Source: Candidatus Omnitrophota bacterium
Lineage (GTDB): Bacteria; Omnitrophota; Gorgyraeia; Tantalellales; Tantalellaceae
Length of the DNA: 23,612 nucleotides
Reading direction: 5' to 3'
NCBI GenBank assembly: GCA_030617085.1
Contig: JAUWWB010000002.1
Coordinates: forward strand, 1-23,612
Each line of letters begins with the position of its first letter. Within the stretch, counting starts at the first letter, position 1. The notes beneath the pieces were generated by a model that saw nothing but the letters and a program-made list of their open reading frames with translations, did no database searches and was not told the DNA's origin. This document shows positions 1 to 7,119 of the stretch, one piece after another. The translations under genes and the position numbers were made by a program.

Positions 1-515
1 CCGAATATGTCGGCGTATTCCATCGCGGTTTTTCTGGCCTGTTCCCACTGGCCCGAGAGGACGAGATGCGGCACCTCCCCCTTCAAGCACGCGGACAGGG
101 CGATCAGGCCCTTGCCGCACCTGGCAAGCACTTCCTTGTCCACCCTCGGCTTGTAGTAGAAGCCTTCCAGGTACCCGCGGGAGACGATCTCCATCAGGTT
201 CCTGTACCCCGTCATGTTCCTGACCAGCAGGACAAGGTGATATGACGCCCCCTTTATCCCGTGGCTTGTCTTGTCGAAACGGCTTTTCGGGGCCACGTAA
301 ACCTCGCACCCGATGATCGGCTTGACCCCCTTTGCCCTGGCCTTCTCGTAAAACTCTATCGCGCCGAACATGTTGCCGTGGTCGGTCATGGCGCACGCGT
401 GCATGTTATATCCGTTGGCCAGGTCAAGAAGTTCGCCGAGACGGCAGGCTCCGTCGAGGAGGCTGAACTGGGTGTGGACATGCAGATGTACAAAGTCAGA
501 ATGTGGTCTTGTCAT
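1..515 (-). CDS. dnaE: DNA polymerase III alpha subunit, N-terminal part (partial)
   Basis: The reverse strand from the ATG at 515 to the window edge encodes 171 residues of the start of the replicative polymerase catalytic subunit. This part is the PHP domain: HLHVHTQFSLLDGA at residues 10-23, AMTDHGNMFGAIEFYEKA near 42-59, and IGCEVYVAP near 68-76. The polymerase core lies outside the window. The metal-binding histidines of the HxH motif and the TDHGN motif are present, unlike in E. coli DnaE, where the equivalents read HLRVH and TDFTN; this resembles the Thermus-type PHP domain. The gene starts 19 bases after the guaB3 stop, so it is probably co-transcribed from the guaB3 promoter. No clear Shine-Dalgarno sequence precedes the ATG, so the exact start is less sure than the identity. 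Confidence 0.95.
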   Translation of the reverse strand, partial: MTRPHSDFVHLHVHTQFSLLDGACRLGELLDLANGYNMHACAMTDHGNMFGAIEFYEKARAKGVKPIIGCEVYVAPKSRFDKTSHGIKGASYHLVLLVRNMTGYRNLMEIVSRGYLEGFYYKPRVDKEVLARCGKGLIALSACLKGEVPHLVLSGQWEQARKTAMEYADIF

Positions 516-534
516 GATAGCCGAAAACAAAAAA

Positions 535-1695
535 CTATTTTCTCATCCCGACGCGCGGGGCGGTCTGATAGACCTTCCCTTCGGTCTGGATCGAGGGGGC
601 GATGATCATGTTGACAAGCTGCATCTCCCTGATGCTGTGGGCTCCCAGGCTGCCCATGCTTGTTGCGAGAGCGCCCACGAGGTTCTGCGTCCCGTCGTCG
701 AGCCGGGCGGGGCCATACAGGATCTCTTCCAGCGTGCCTGTCGTGCCGACCTTGATGCAGGTTCCCCTTGGCAGGGAAGGATGAGGCATCGCCATGCCCC
801 AGTGGTAACCCTTGCCCGGCGCCTCGTTGGCCCTGGCAAAGGCGTTTCCGAGCATGACGGCGTCGGCGCCCGCGGCGAATGCCTTGCAGACATCGCCGCC
901 GGTGGCCATGCCGCCGTCGGTGATGACCGGGACGTACCTCCCGGTCTTCTTGTAATAAAAATCCCTGGCCGCGGCGCAGTCACAGGTCGCGGTTATCTGC
1001 GGAACGCCTATTCCGAGAACGCCCCGCGAGGTGCACGCGGTGCCGGGGCCGATCCCCACGAAGATCCCCTGGCACCCGGTCTCCATGAGGGTGATCGCCA
1101 CATGGTAGTCCACGCAGTTGCCGAGAAGCACGGGGATCTTCATGTCCTCGCAGAACCTGTGAAGGTCCAGGGGTTCATACTCACTTGATTCGTGTTTTAC
1201 GCTGATGACGGTCGACTGGATGGCGAAAATATCACACCCCGCGTCGCGCGCGATGGGACCGAATTCCCCGGCCGCCTGCGGGCTACAGCTGACGATAGCC
1301 GGGACACGGGCGGCCTTGATCTCGCCGATCCTTTTAGTTATAAGCTCCTTCTTGATCGGTTCGGAATAAACGTCCTGAATGACGACGGTGGATTCATTGG
1401 GATCACAGGTTATTATCTTCTCGACCGCTTCTTCGGGATTCTCGTACCTGGTGGAAATGCCTTCCAGGTGAAGGACGGCAGCGCCTCCCAGCTTGCCCAT
1501 GGCGACGGCGAAATTGACGTCGACGACGCCGTCCATGGAAGACGCAATTATGGGAGCCTGGAGCTTGATCCCCCCGATCTCGCAACAGGTATCAACATCA
1601 TTGGGGTTTATGGTAAGCTCGCCCGGAACCAGAGCCACTTCATCAAACCCATAGCTGCGCCGCGCCTTCCGCCCCTTGCCAACCCACATTCCCAT
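535..1695 (-). CDS. guaB3: IMP dehydrogenase family protein GuaB3 (no CBS domains)
   Basis: 386 residues forming a single TIM-barrel of the IMP dehydrogenase/GMP reductase superfamily. The catalytic loop GIGPGTACTSR is at 215-225 with Cys221 as the expected nucleophile, and ITDGGMATGGD follows at 258-268. The CBS pair that normally interrupts classical GuaB is absent. The C-terminal blocks (YHWGMAMPHPSLPRGT, TLEEILYGPA, IAPSIQTEGKVYQ) are typical of the GuaB3 subfamily known from cyanobacteria and actinobacteria, for which IMP dehydrogenase activity (IMP to XMP, first step to GMP) has been reported in a cyanobacterium. The ATG at 1695 is preceded by a strong AGGAGG. The gene has its own promoter and leads into dnaE. 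Subfamily call is firm; the reaction in this organism is inferred. Confidence 0.9.
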   Translation of the reverse strand: MGMWVGKGRKARRSYGFDEVALVPGELTINPNDVDTCCEIGGIKLQAPIIASSMDGVVDVNFAVAMGKLGGAAVLHLEGISTRYENPEEAVEKIITCDPNESTVVIQDVYSEPIKKELITKRIGEIKAARVPAIVSCSPQAAGEFGPIARDAGCDIFAIQSTVISVKHESSEYEPLDLHRFCEDMKIPVLLGNCVDYHVAITLMETGCQGIFVGIGPGTACTSRGVLGIGVPQITATCDCAAARDFYYKKTGRYVPVITDGGMATGGDVCKAFAAGADAVMLGNAFARANEAPGKGYHWGMAMPHPSLPRGTCIKVGTTGTLEEILYGPARLDDGTQNLVGALATSMGSLGAHSIREMQLVNMIIAPSIQTEGKVYQTAPRVGMRK

Positions 1696-1762
1696 AAAAG
1701 CCTCCTGTATTTACCGGTTGAGTATAATACATTTATTATGACTATATTTAAAAATTGGGACT

Positions 1763-1791
1763 ATGATACAAAAGAGAATCCGATTTGTCAA
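1763..1791 (-). promoter_or_regulatory. Sigma70-type promoter for guaB3(-dnaE)
   Basis: On the minus strand: TTGACA (1786-1791), a 17-base spacer, then TATCAT (1763-1768). The start of transcription would fall near 1756, about 60 bases before the guaB3 ATG. An imperfect AT-rich dyad (1721-1743) lies in the short leader and could be a stem-loop or operator. Confidence 0.75.
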
Positions 1792-1796
1792 GAAAT

Positions 1797-1867
1797 GTAG
1801 GGGCAGGCCCCTGTGCCTGCCCTTGCCCCACGGAGGAAAATGTACGGGCAGGCCCCTGTGCCTGCCC
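1797..1867 (+). repeat. Two tandem copies of the GTAGGGGCAGGC palindromic repeat
   Basis: Two copies of an interspersed palindrome lie 45 bases apart (stems 1801-1808/1815-1822 and 1846-1853/1860-1867; GGGCAGGC pairing with GCCTGCCC around a 6-base loop). The segment between the palindromes is partly duplicated as well. They sit between the transporter stop and the guaB3 promoter, where the hairpins could slow or stop read-through. Relatives of this repeat occur at 11017-11044, 12374-12400, 13972-13989 and 22177-22202. No role is proven. Confidence 0.85.
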
Positions 1868-1896
1868 TTAACCCACGTCGGATGAAAGACAAATTT

Positions 1897-3588
1897 TCAG
1901 GAGAAAGGCTCTTCGGCCGGTACGCCGGCGGGTTCGTATCTTCGCCACCTCATGTGGCCTATGACTCCCTGGGCTACGTTGGTAAGGTGGTCGCCTATCT
2001 TCTCCAGGTTGTCGACGAAGTCCATGAAGACGATGCCCGACTTTATGTCGCAGATCCCCTGGCTCAGCCGATTGACATGCGCCTTTTTCAGGTCCACCTG
2101 GAACCTGTTCACACGCTGTTCCCTTGCCAGCGCGCTCTCGGCTATCGCGGGATCGTTCTTCCTCAATGCTTCTTCCGTCTCGATCATCATGCTGCTGAGC
2201 TCGTTCCACATCAGGGACAGCTCGTTGACCGCCTCGCCGCTGAAAGGAAGCTTCTTCTCGATTTTCCGCTCGGCGAGCTCCGCTATGTTCTCGGCGTGGT
2301 CCCCTATTCTTTCAATGTCGTTGACGCTGTGGATCAAAACGGGAAGTTCTTCGGAATCTTCCTCGCTGAGGGTCCTTTGCGAAAGTTCGACCAGGTACTG
2401 CGTTATCGCCGACTGAAGGCTATCGACCGCCTCTTCCAGTTTCGTAACCGGTTTCAGCTCATCCAGGTCGTTCTCAAGAAAGCTCTTCACCGAATGCGAG
2501 ACCGACCTCGAAGCCAGCCCCATCATCCTGACGCTCTCCATGCGGGCCTGTTCCAGGGCGATGGGAGGCGTCGCAAGGAGGTGCGTTTCCAGGTACTGCG
2601 GCCCTATCTCGATCGCGCCTTTCTTTTTGCGGACGAGAAAGATGCTCGCCTTTTCGAGAAAACCGATAAAAGGCATGAAAACGAGAGCATTGATAACGTT
2701 AAAGGAGCTGTGTGAAACAGCGATATAAAACATTATGTTCTTGGCAGTTACCGCTCCCGGGATAACGAAATCGATCGCCCTGACGAACCAGCCGGTATAG
2801 ACAAAAACAAGCATGTACCCCGCACCGATAATATTGAACAGGCTATGCGACATTGCCGCGCGCCTTGCCGACAGCGTGGTCCCCACCGACGCCAGCTGCG
2901 CGGTTATCGTGGTGCCGATATTGTCCCCGATCATGATCGGAATAGCCACGGGGAAGCTTATGATGCCGTTAAAGGCCAGGACCTGGACTATGGCGATAGT
3001 AGCGCTGGAACTCTGCAGTAATACGGTGAAGATCATCCCCACGAGCACGCCCAGGAGCGGGTTGTGGCCGAACGCGACAAACATGTCCTTGACATACTGG
3101 CTTTCTTTCAGGGGGAGGAAAGCGTCCTTCATGAAATCCAGGCCCAGAAAAAGGAGACCGAACCCCATCAATACCTGCCCCCAGAACCTCGCGTTCTTCG
3201 TCCTGGCAAAAGACCTCATGGCAAGACCGATCCCTATGGCCGGCAGCGCGTAATGGGTGGCCTTAAAGACCGACATCGAAGACACGAGCCAGGCGGTAAA
3301 CGTCGTGCCTATATTGGCGCCCATGATGACGCTTATCGCCTGTTTCAGCGCAAGGAGCCCAGCGTTGACGAACCCGACTACCATCACGGTGGTCGCACTG
3401 GAAGACTGGATGAAACAGGTCACCGCCGCGCCTGTCAGGATGCCGAGGACAGGAAGCTTTGTCACGATGGACAGGATGGATTTCAGGCGCTCACCGGCTA
3501 TCTTCTTCAGCCCTTCGGACATGATCTGCATGCCGAAAAAGAAAAGCCCGAGCCCGCCTATGAGCATGAATACAATCTGTGTGTTCAT
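1897..3588 (-). CDS. Na+/phosphate cotransporter family protein with C-terminal PhoU domain
   Basis: 563 residues, an inner-membrane protein of the PNaS (NptA/YjbB-like) family that moves phosphate coupled to sodium. The duplicated transport domain is visible: QSSSATT at 61-67 with GANIGTT at 90-96, and QSSSATI at 192-198 with GDNIGTT at 221-227, surrounded by hydrophobic helices up to about residue 318. A basic stretch (RKKKGA, 320-325) marks the cytoplasmic side, and residues about 345-550 are a helical PhoU-like region with repeated acidic heptads (HSVNDIERIGDHAENIAEL; FMDFVDNLEKIGDHLTNVA). Length is normal for transporter-PhoU fusions. The start at 3588 follows AAGGTGG. It has its own promoter and lies apart from the biosynthetic run. 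Direction of transport (uptake or export) cannot be read from sequence. Confidence 0.93.
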   Translation of the reverse strand: MNTQIVFMLIGGLGLFFFGMQIMSEGLKKIAGERLKSILSIVTKLPVLGILTGAAVTCFIQSSSATTVMVVGFVNAGLLALKQAISVIMGANIGTTFTAWLVSSMSVFKATHYALPAIGIGLAMRSFARTKNARFWGQVLMGFGLLFLGLDFMKDAFLPLKESQYVKDMFVAFGHNPLLGVLVGMIFTVLLQSSSATIAIVQVLAFNGIISFPVAIPIMIGDNIGTTITAQLASVGTTLSARRAAMSHSLFNIIGAGYMLVFVYTGWFVRAIDFVIPGAVTAKNIMFYIAVSHSSFNVINALVFMPFIGFLEKASIFLVRKKKGAIEIGPQYLETHLLATPPIALEQARMESVRMMGLASRSVSHSVKSFLENDLDELKPVTKLEEAVDSLQSAITQYLVELSQRTLSEEDSEELPVLIHSVNDIERIGDHAENIAELAERKIEKKLPFSGEAVNELSLMWNELSSMMIETEEALRKNDPAIAESALAREQRVNRFQVDLKKAHVNRLSQGICDIKSGIVFMDFVDNLEKIGDHLTNVAQGVIGHMRWRRYEPAGVPAEEPFS

Positions 3589-3642
3589 ACCACCTTATTC
3601 ATTAGAACCGTCCACGCGCAAAGGTCATGTTTAAACAGGCAT

Positions 3643-3671
3643 AAGGTAGCATGAAGTTGGCAGCGTGTCAA
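3643..3671 (-). promoter_or_regulatory. Sigma70-type promoter for the phosphate cotransporter
   Basis: Minus strand: TTGACA (3666-3671), 17-base spacer ending in TGC, then TACCTT (3643-3648). The spacer end gives an extended -10 (TGnTAnnnT). Transcription would start near 3636, inside the 10-base palindrome TGTTTAAACA (about 3628-3637), about 48 bases before the start codon. Confidence 0.65.
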
Positions 3672-3680
3672 GGGGGGGTT

Positions 3681-3802
3681 AGTTCATAGTTCGTAGTTCG
3701 TAGTTCGAGGTGAGGGTGAGGGCTAAAGCGCTCCGAACTCCATCAAAAACCTCTGTTCGGGGCCGGATCGCCCCACTCACTCCGAACTACGAACTACGAA
3801 CT
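3681..3802. repeat. Facing heptanucleotide arrays (AGTTCGT type) between nadX and the transporter
   Basis: The plus strand has four units of AGTTCGT type at 3681-3707 and the complementary CGAACTA units at 3783-3802, with a smaller GGGGC/GCCCC hairpin between them. The arms can pair into a long hairpin. The right arm ends three bases from the nadX stop. The arrangement could end the nadX transcript and separate it from the transporter promoter, but it lacks a strong T-tract. Confidence 0.85.
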
Positions 3803-3805
3803 GAA

Positions 3806-4618
3806 TCAAGTGCCCACACGCACGCTATCAAAATACCCCCTCAGTGCCGCCATGGCCGCTAGCGCCGCCAGGTAGCTCGTTTTGGGGTTGGATGGAGACG
3901 GGACATTTTCGGTGCGCGCGGTGATGATGCCCGCTTTGCCTTTGACCTCGATCTCGTGTATGTTCCTGGTGTAATCCGGCGAGACTACTATCCTGACCTT
4001 TGTCTTTTCGGCGCCTATCCCGGCTATTGAGAGGAGCGCGGAAACGTTGATATTCTTCGGGAATCCCTTTATCGCATCCAGCGCGTTCCCCTCAAATACG
4101 ACGGTTTCGCCTGTCAGCGCTTCCACGTCGATATTTTTTTCAAAAAGGTACGGCGCCCCCTTGACCGCCCCCGGCGCTTTGCGCGTGGTCAGGGTAACGC
4201 TCTCGATCCCGCCTATATTCGCGGCTTTTACGGCGTCTACGCCGGCTATCGCCCCCGATGGCAGCATTACCTTGATGCCCTTTTCCCTCGCCTTCTCGAG
4301 AAGGCCTTCATTACCCAGAACGCCTCCTATGCTCATCACCAGTATATCCTTCCCCTTGTCGACGGCCTGTTGTAAAAGGTCCGGGACTACCCGGGCGGAA
4401 GCGGCCTCTATGATGAGGTCCGCCGTATCGACCGTTTCCGCTATACCGCCGGCAACGACGGCATCCGTGAATTTCCCCGCGAGTATTTCGGTCTTACCGT
4501 GGTCGCTGTCACAAAGGACGATCTTCGCGACACACGACTTCAGCTCCCTCTCCAGATATTCGGCCAAAGCCGCCCCAATAGCGCCGCACCCTATTATCCC
4601 TATCGTCTTCTGCGTCAT
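3806..4618 (-). CDS. nadX: L-aspartate dehydrogenase
   Basis: 270 residues. NadX oxidises L-aspartate with NAD(P)+ to iminoaspartate, the substrate of NadA, in NAD synthesis. Visible features are the Rossmann motif GCGAIG (residues 10-15), PSGAIAGVDAVKAA in the middle, FPKNINVSA, and the family C-terminus NVPSPSNPKTSYLAALAA. I chose the ATG at 4618: GGAGG lies 7 bases before it, whereas the in-frame GTG at 4624 is too close to that Shine-Dalgarno. It follows nadA by 21 bases, so the two are co-translated partners. NadX takes the place of NadB, as in Thermotoga. NadC is not in the window. Confidence 0.93.
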   Translation of the reverse strand: MTQKTIGIIGCGAIGAALAEYLERELKSCVAKIVLCDSDHGKTEILAGKFTDAVVAGGIAETVDTADLIIEAASARVVPDLLQQAVDKGKDILVMSIGGVLGNEGLLEKAREKGIKVMLPSGAIAGVDAVKAANIGGIESVTLTTRKAPGAVKGAPYLFEKNIDVEALTGETVVFEGNALDAIKGFPKNINVSALLSIAGIGAEKTKVRIVVSPDYTRNIHEIEVKGKAGIITARTENVPSPSNPKTSYLAALAAMAALRGYFDSVRVGT

Positions 4619-4639
4619 TTGCACTCCTCCAGCCTAAAT

Positions 4640-5575
4640 CTAACCAACCTCCAGCATCCTCTCCAGCGCCTTCCGGGCTTTCGCGGCGACATGTTCGGGA
4701 ACCTCGATCCTGTAAACCATCTTCTCGAGCGACCTTGCCAGCCAGCCGAGCGTCGTGAGTTTCATGTTGGCGCAGATAAACTGTTCCGTGGGGACATAAA
4801 ACTCCTTATCCGGATTATCCCGCTTCAGCCTGTATATGATCCCCTTCTCGGTTCCCACGATAAATTCCTTGTGCGGGCTTTCCTTAACGTACCTTATCAT
4901 GCCGGCGGTGCTCCCTGTGTAGTCGGCCAGCTCGAGCACCTCTTTCCGGCATTCGGGATGCGCTATGAACTCCGCGGTGGGATAAAGCGCTTTCGTCTTG
5001 ATCACCTCTTCCCTGGTCAACCTCATGTGCACGACGCAATACCCGTCCCAGAGAATAAGTTCTTTCTCGGGAACATGTTCCCTGACATACCGGCCAAGAT
5101 TCTTGTCGGGGACAAAGATCACCTTTTCCTCTTTCAGGGACCTTACCACCCGGACCGCGTTGGAAGAGGTGCAGCATATGTCGCTTTCCGCCTTCACCGC
5201 GGCAGTGGAATTAACGTAGCACACTACGGCCGCCTCGGGGTATTCTTCTTTTTTCCTTCTCAGCTTCTCGACCGTGATCATATCGGCAAGCGGACATCCC
5301 GCCTCCTCGACGGGCAGGAGCACCGTCTTGTCGGGGCTGAGTATATGCGCGCTTTCGGCCATGAACTTCACGCCGCAAAAGACTATGACCTTCTCTTTCG
5401 CCGTAGTCACCGCACGCGCAAGTGCGAAGGAATCCCCGGTAATATCGGCGATCTCCTGTATCTCGTCCCGCTGGTAGTTATGCGCGACTATGAGCGCGTC
5501 CCTTTTTTTCTTCAGATCGAGGATCTTTCTTTGAAGATGCTCCTTGTATTTGGCGTCGAATTCTGGTTTTTGCAT
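4640..5575 (-). CDS. nadA: Quinolinate synthase
   Basis: 311 residues, normal for the family. NadA condenses iminoaspartate with dihydroxyacetone phosphate to quinolinate using a [4Fe-4S] cluster. The three conserved cluster cysteines are seen as C94 (GCPLADM), C180 (DGYCVVH) and C268 (FICANMK). AHNYQRDEIQ (31-40) and SSNAVRVV (137-144) are typical substrate-site blocks. The ATG at 5575 is preceded by a weak AAGGGA. It directly precedes nadX, which makes its substrate. Upstream it is separated from panC by a short heptanucleotide array. Confidence 0.96.
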   Translation of the reverse strand: MQKPEFDAKYKEHLQRKILDLKKKRDALIVAHNYQRDEIQEIADITGDSFALARAVTTAKEKVIVFCGVKFMAESAHILSPDKTVLLPVEEAGCPLADMITVEKLRRKKEEYPEAAVVCYVNSTAAVKAESDICCTSSNAVRVVRSLKEEKVIFVPDKNLGRYVREHVPEKELILWDGYCVVHMRLTREEVIKTKALYPTAEFIAHPECRKEVLELADYTGSTAGMIRYVKESPHKEFIVGTEKGIIYRLKRDNPDKEFYVPTEQFICANMKLTTLGWLARSLEKMVYRIEVPEHVAAKARKALERMLEVG

Positions 5576-5596
5576 ATGATGGTTCCCTTGTTTGTT

Positions 5597-5624
5597 CGGA
5601 CTCCGAACTCTGAACTACGAACTA
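5597..5624. repeat. Heptanucleotide array at the panC/nadA junction
   Basis: Four 7-base units on the plus strand (CGGACTC, CGAACTC, TGAACTA, CGAACTA). On the coding strand the last two panC codons and its stop (AGT TCG TAG, 5615-5623) are made of this repeat. The TAG-type units lie next to panC and the GAG-type units lie nearer nadA. Confidence 0.85.
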
Positions 5625-6463
5625 ATAACCACATTATCGATCAACCGCGTCTTCCCGACAAAAGCCGCAATGGCTACAAGAGTATTACCCTTGACCGTCT
5701 CGACCGGCTCCAGGGTGTCCGCGTCGACGATCTCTATGTAGTCTATCCGGATGTCCCTGCCCTGGCGCAGGATCTTTCTTATCTCTTCCTTGATCCGGGC
5801 GGCCGAAAGTTCCCCGGCGGAGGCAAGCTCTTCGGCGCGCTTCAGGGAGCGGAAAATGCCCGGCGCCTGGCGCCTTTCGTCTTCGGACAGATACGTGTTC
5901 CGCGAACTCAGCGCGAGGCCGTCGGGCTCCCGGACTATCGGTACAATGCGGATCTCGCCGGGCATGTTCAGGTCACCGGCCATCCGTTTTATCACGAGTG
6001 CCTGCTGGGCGTCTTTCTGCCCGAAATAGCTTTTATCCGGCGCGACTATGTTAAGCAGCTTCGCGACAACGGTGGCGACGCCCCGAAAATGCCTCGGCCG
6101 GGAACCTCCGCAAAACGTTTCGGTAAGAGCCCCCGACACCTCGACGTAAGTAGCGTATCCTCCGGGATACATCTCCTCCGCCGAAGGCGCGAAGATGACA
6201 TCGACGCCTTCTTCCGCGGCAAGGCGCCTGTCCCGCTCCATGTCGCGGGGGTACTTATCGAGATCTTCACCAGGGCCGAACTGGGCCGGGTTGACGAAGA
6301 TGCTCATGACAACAATGTCACACTCTTCGCGGGCGGCTCTGGCGAGGCTTAAATGTCCGTCGTGCAGATACCCCATGGTGGGAACCAGCCCGATCGTCCT
6401 CCCTTCCCCCCTCGCCTTGCGCGAGTAATCCCGCATGTCGTCGATATTCGTAATAAAGTCCAT
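5615..6463 (-). CDS. panC: Pantothenate synthetase (pantoate-beta-alanine ligase)
   Basis: 282 residues. PanC joins pantoate and beta-alanine with ATP to give pantothenate, the precursor of coenzyme A. Motifs: VPTMGYLHDGHLSL (27-40, HIGH-like HDGH at 34-37), FVNPAQFGPGEDLDKYPR (56-73), RPRHFRGVATVVAKLLNIV, YFGQKDAQQ (146-154) and ALSSRNTYLS (184-193, KMSKS-like). The start at 6463 gives a normal N-terminus and has a GAGAG-type ribosome site. The folK reading frame overlaps its first 146 bases in another frame. The last two residues (Ser-Ser) and the stop come from a heptanucleotide repeat. Confidence 0.96.
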   Translation of the reverse strand: MDFITNIDDMRDYSRKARGEGRTIGLVPTMGYLHDGHLSLARAAREECDIVVMSIFVNPAQFGPGEDLDKYPRDMERDRRLAAEEGVDVIFAPSAEEMYPGGYATYVEVSGALTETFCGGSRPRHFRGVATVVAKLLNIVAPDKSYFGQKDAQQALVIKRMAGDLNMPGEIRIVPIVREPDGLALSSRNTYLSEDERRQAPGIFRSLKRAEELASAGELSAARIKEEIRKILRQGRDIRIDYIEIVDADTLEPVETVKGNTLVAIAAFVGKTRLIDNVVISS

Positions 6464-6998
6464 CTATCTCTCTCTGGCGCACGCCGGTACACGTCGCCTT
6501 TTTCCCACGATCATCTCGACTCCACTCACTGTCATTTAAGACTCCCACTTCTCTAATAAGCTCTGCCACCGTCTTCCCGAGAACCGGATGCACGACGTCA
6601 GGCGCGATCTCGAAAAGCCCCCGCAGGACGAAATCTCTCTCATGCATCCTGGGATGCGGTATTATAATGTCTCCGGTTTCCATCACTACATTGTCATAGA
6701 GCAGGATATCTATATCGATGATCCGGGGATAATTCCTCCCGGCTGGCCTGCGCCCCATGTCTTTCTCTATGCCCTTTAATACACCCAGAAACCCTTTGGG
6801 GTGGACGGTGGTTTTAACTTCCAGGACGCCGTTAAGATAATCCTCCTGCGGCGGCCTCCCGACGGGCCGCGTGAGGTAAAACGTGGAACGATCTATTACC
6901 TCTATATCATCGGCCGCCCCCAGCCGACCGACAGCCTCTTCGCAATTCGCCAGCCTGTCCCCGATATTCGAACCGATTCCTAAATAAGCGATTGACAT
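6318..6998 (-). CDS. folK: HPPK (6-hydroxymethyl-7,8-dihydropterin pyrophosphokinase) with unusual C-terminal extension
   Basis: 226 residues; the enzyme transfers pyrophosphate from ATP to 6-hydroxymethyl-dihydropterin in folate synthesis. The core is residues 1 to about 150: GIGSNIGDR (7-15), PVGRPPQEDYLNGVLEV, and GRRPAGRNYPRIIDIDILLYD with the magnesium aspartates D95 and D97, then PHPRMHERDFVL. Normal family length is about 160, and the core ends near ELIREVGVLN. The remaining roughly 70 residues are basic, low in recognisable pattern, and run 146 bases into panC. Both other frames have a stop right at the expected end (near 6534-6543), which hints at a frameshift. The ATG at 6998 has no Shine-Dalgarno: a repeat array begins two bases upstream. 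Confidence 0.9.
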   Translation of the reverse strand: MSIAYLGIGSNIGDRLANCEEAVGRLGAADDIEVIDRSTFYLTRPVGRPPQEDYLNGVLEVKTTVHPKGFLGVLKGIEKDMGRRPAGRNYPRIIDIDILLYDNVVMETGDIIIPHPRMHERDFVLRGLFEIAPDVVHPVLGKTVAELIREVGVLNDSEWSRDDRGKKATCTGVRQREIDGLYYEYRRHAGLLAQGEGGREDDRAGSHHGVSARRTFKPRQSRPRRV

Positions 6999-7000
6999 GT

Positions 7001-7119
7001 GGTTTTAGGTTCTAGGTTTTAGGTTTTAGGTTTTAGGTTTTAGGTTCAGGTTTTAGGTTTTAAGTGCAGCCCTAGAACCTATAACCTAGAACCTAGAACC
7101 TATAACCTAAAACCTAACA
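7001..7119. repeat. Facing heptanucleotide arrays (GGTTTTA / CCTAGAA) filling the dapL-folK junction
   Basis: The plus strand has nine units of GGTTTTA type at 7001-7062 (one is six bases long), an 8-base gap, then seven CCTANAA-type units at 7071-7119. The two arms are complementary and could form a very long hairpin. The array reaches from two bases upstream of the folK ATG into the end of dapL, whose TAG stop (7114-7116) lies in the last unit. TAG or TAA recurs in each unit, and the 7-base period moves it through all frames. Confidence 0.93.

Noticed and set aside
1813..2715. 300-codon plus-strand frame opposite the phosphate cotransporter
   Set aside because: Antisense to the PhoU domain, begins within a palindromic repeat, and shows no family motif.
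4499..6352. 617-codon open frame on the plus strand, the longest in the window
   Set aside because: It is antisense to nadX, nadA and panC, all with clear motifs, and its translation has no recognisable family pattern. Open antisense frames are common opposite GC-rich codon-biased genes.
6464..6540. Short peptide frame (starting near 6537) between folK core and panC
   Set aside because: About 24 codons, no ribosome site, no recognisable pattern; more likely the remains of a folK frameshift.
7001..7119. Telomere-like repeat (similar to TTTAGGG)
   Set aside because: The arrays are short, internal, face each other, and sit between ordinary bacterial genes, so this is not a chromosome end.
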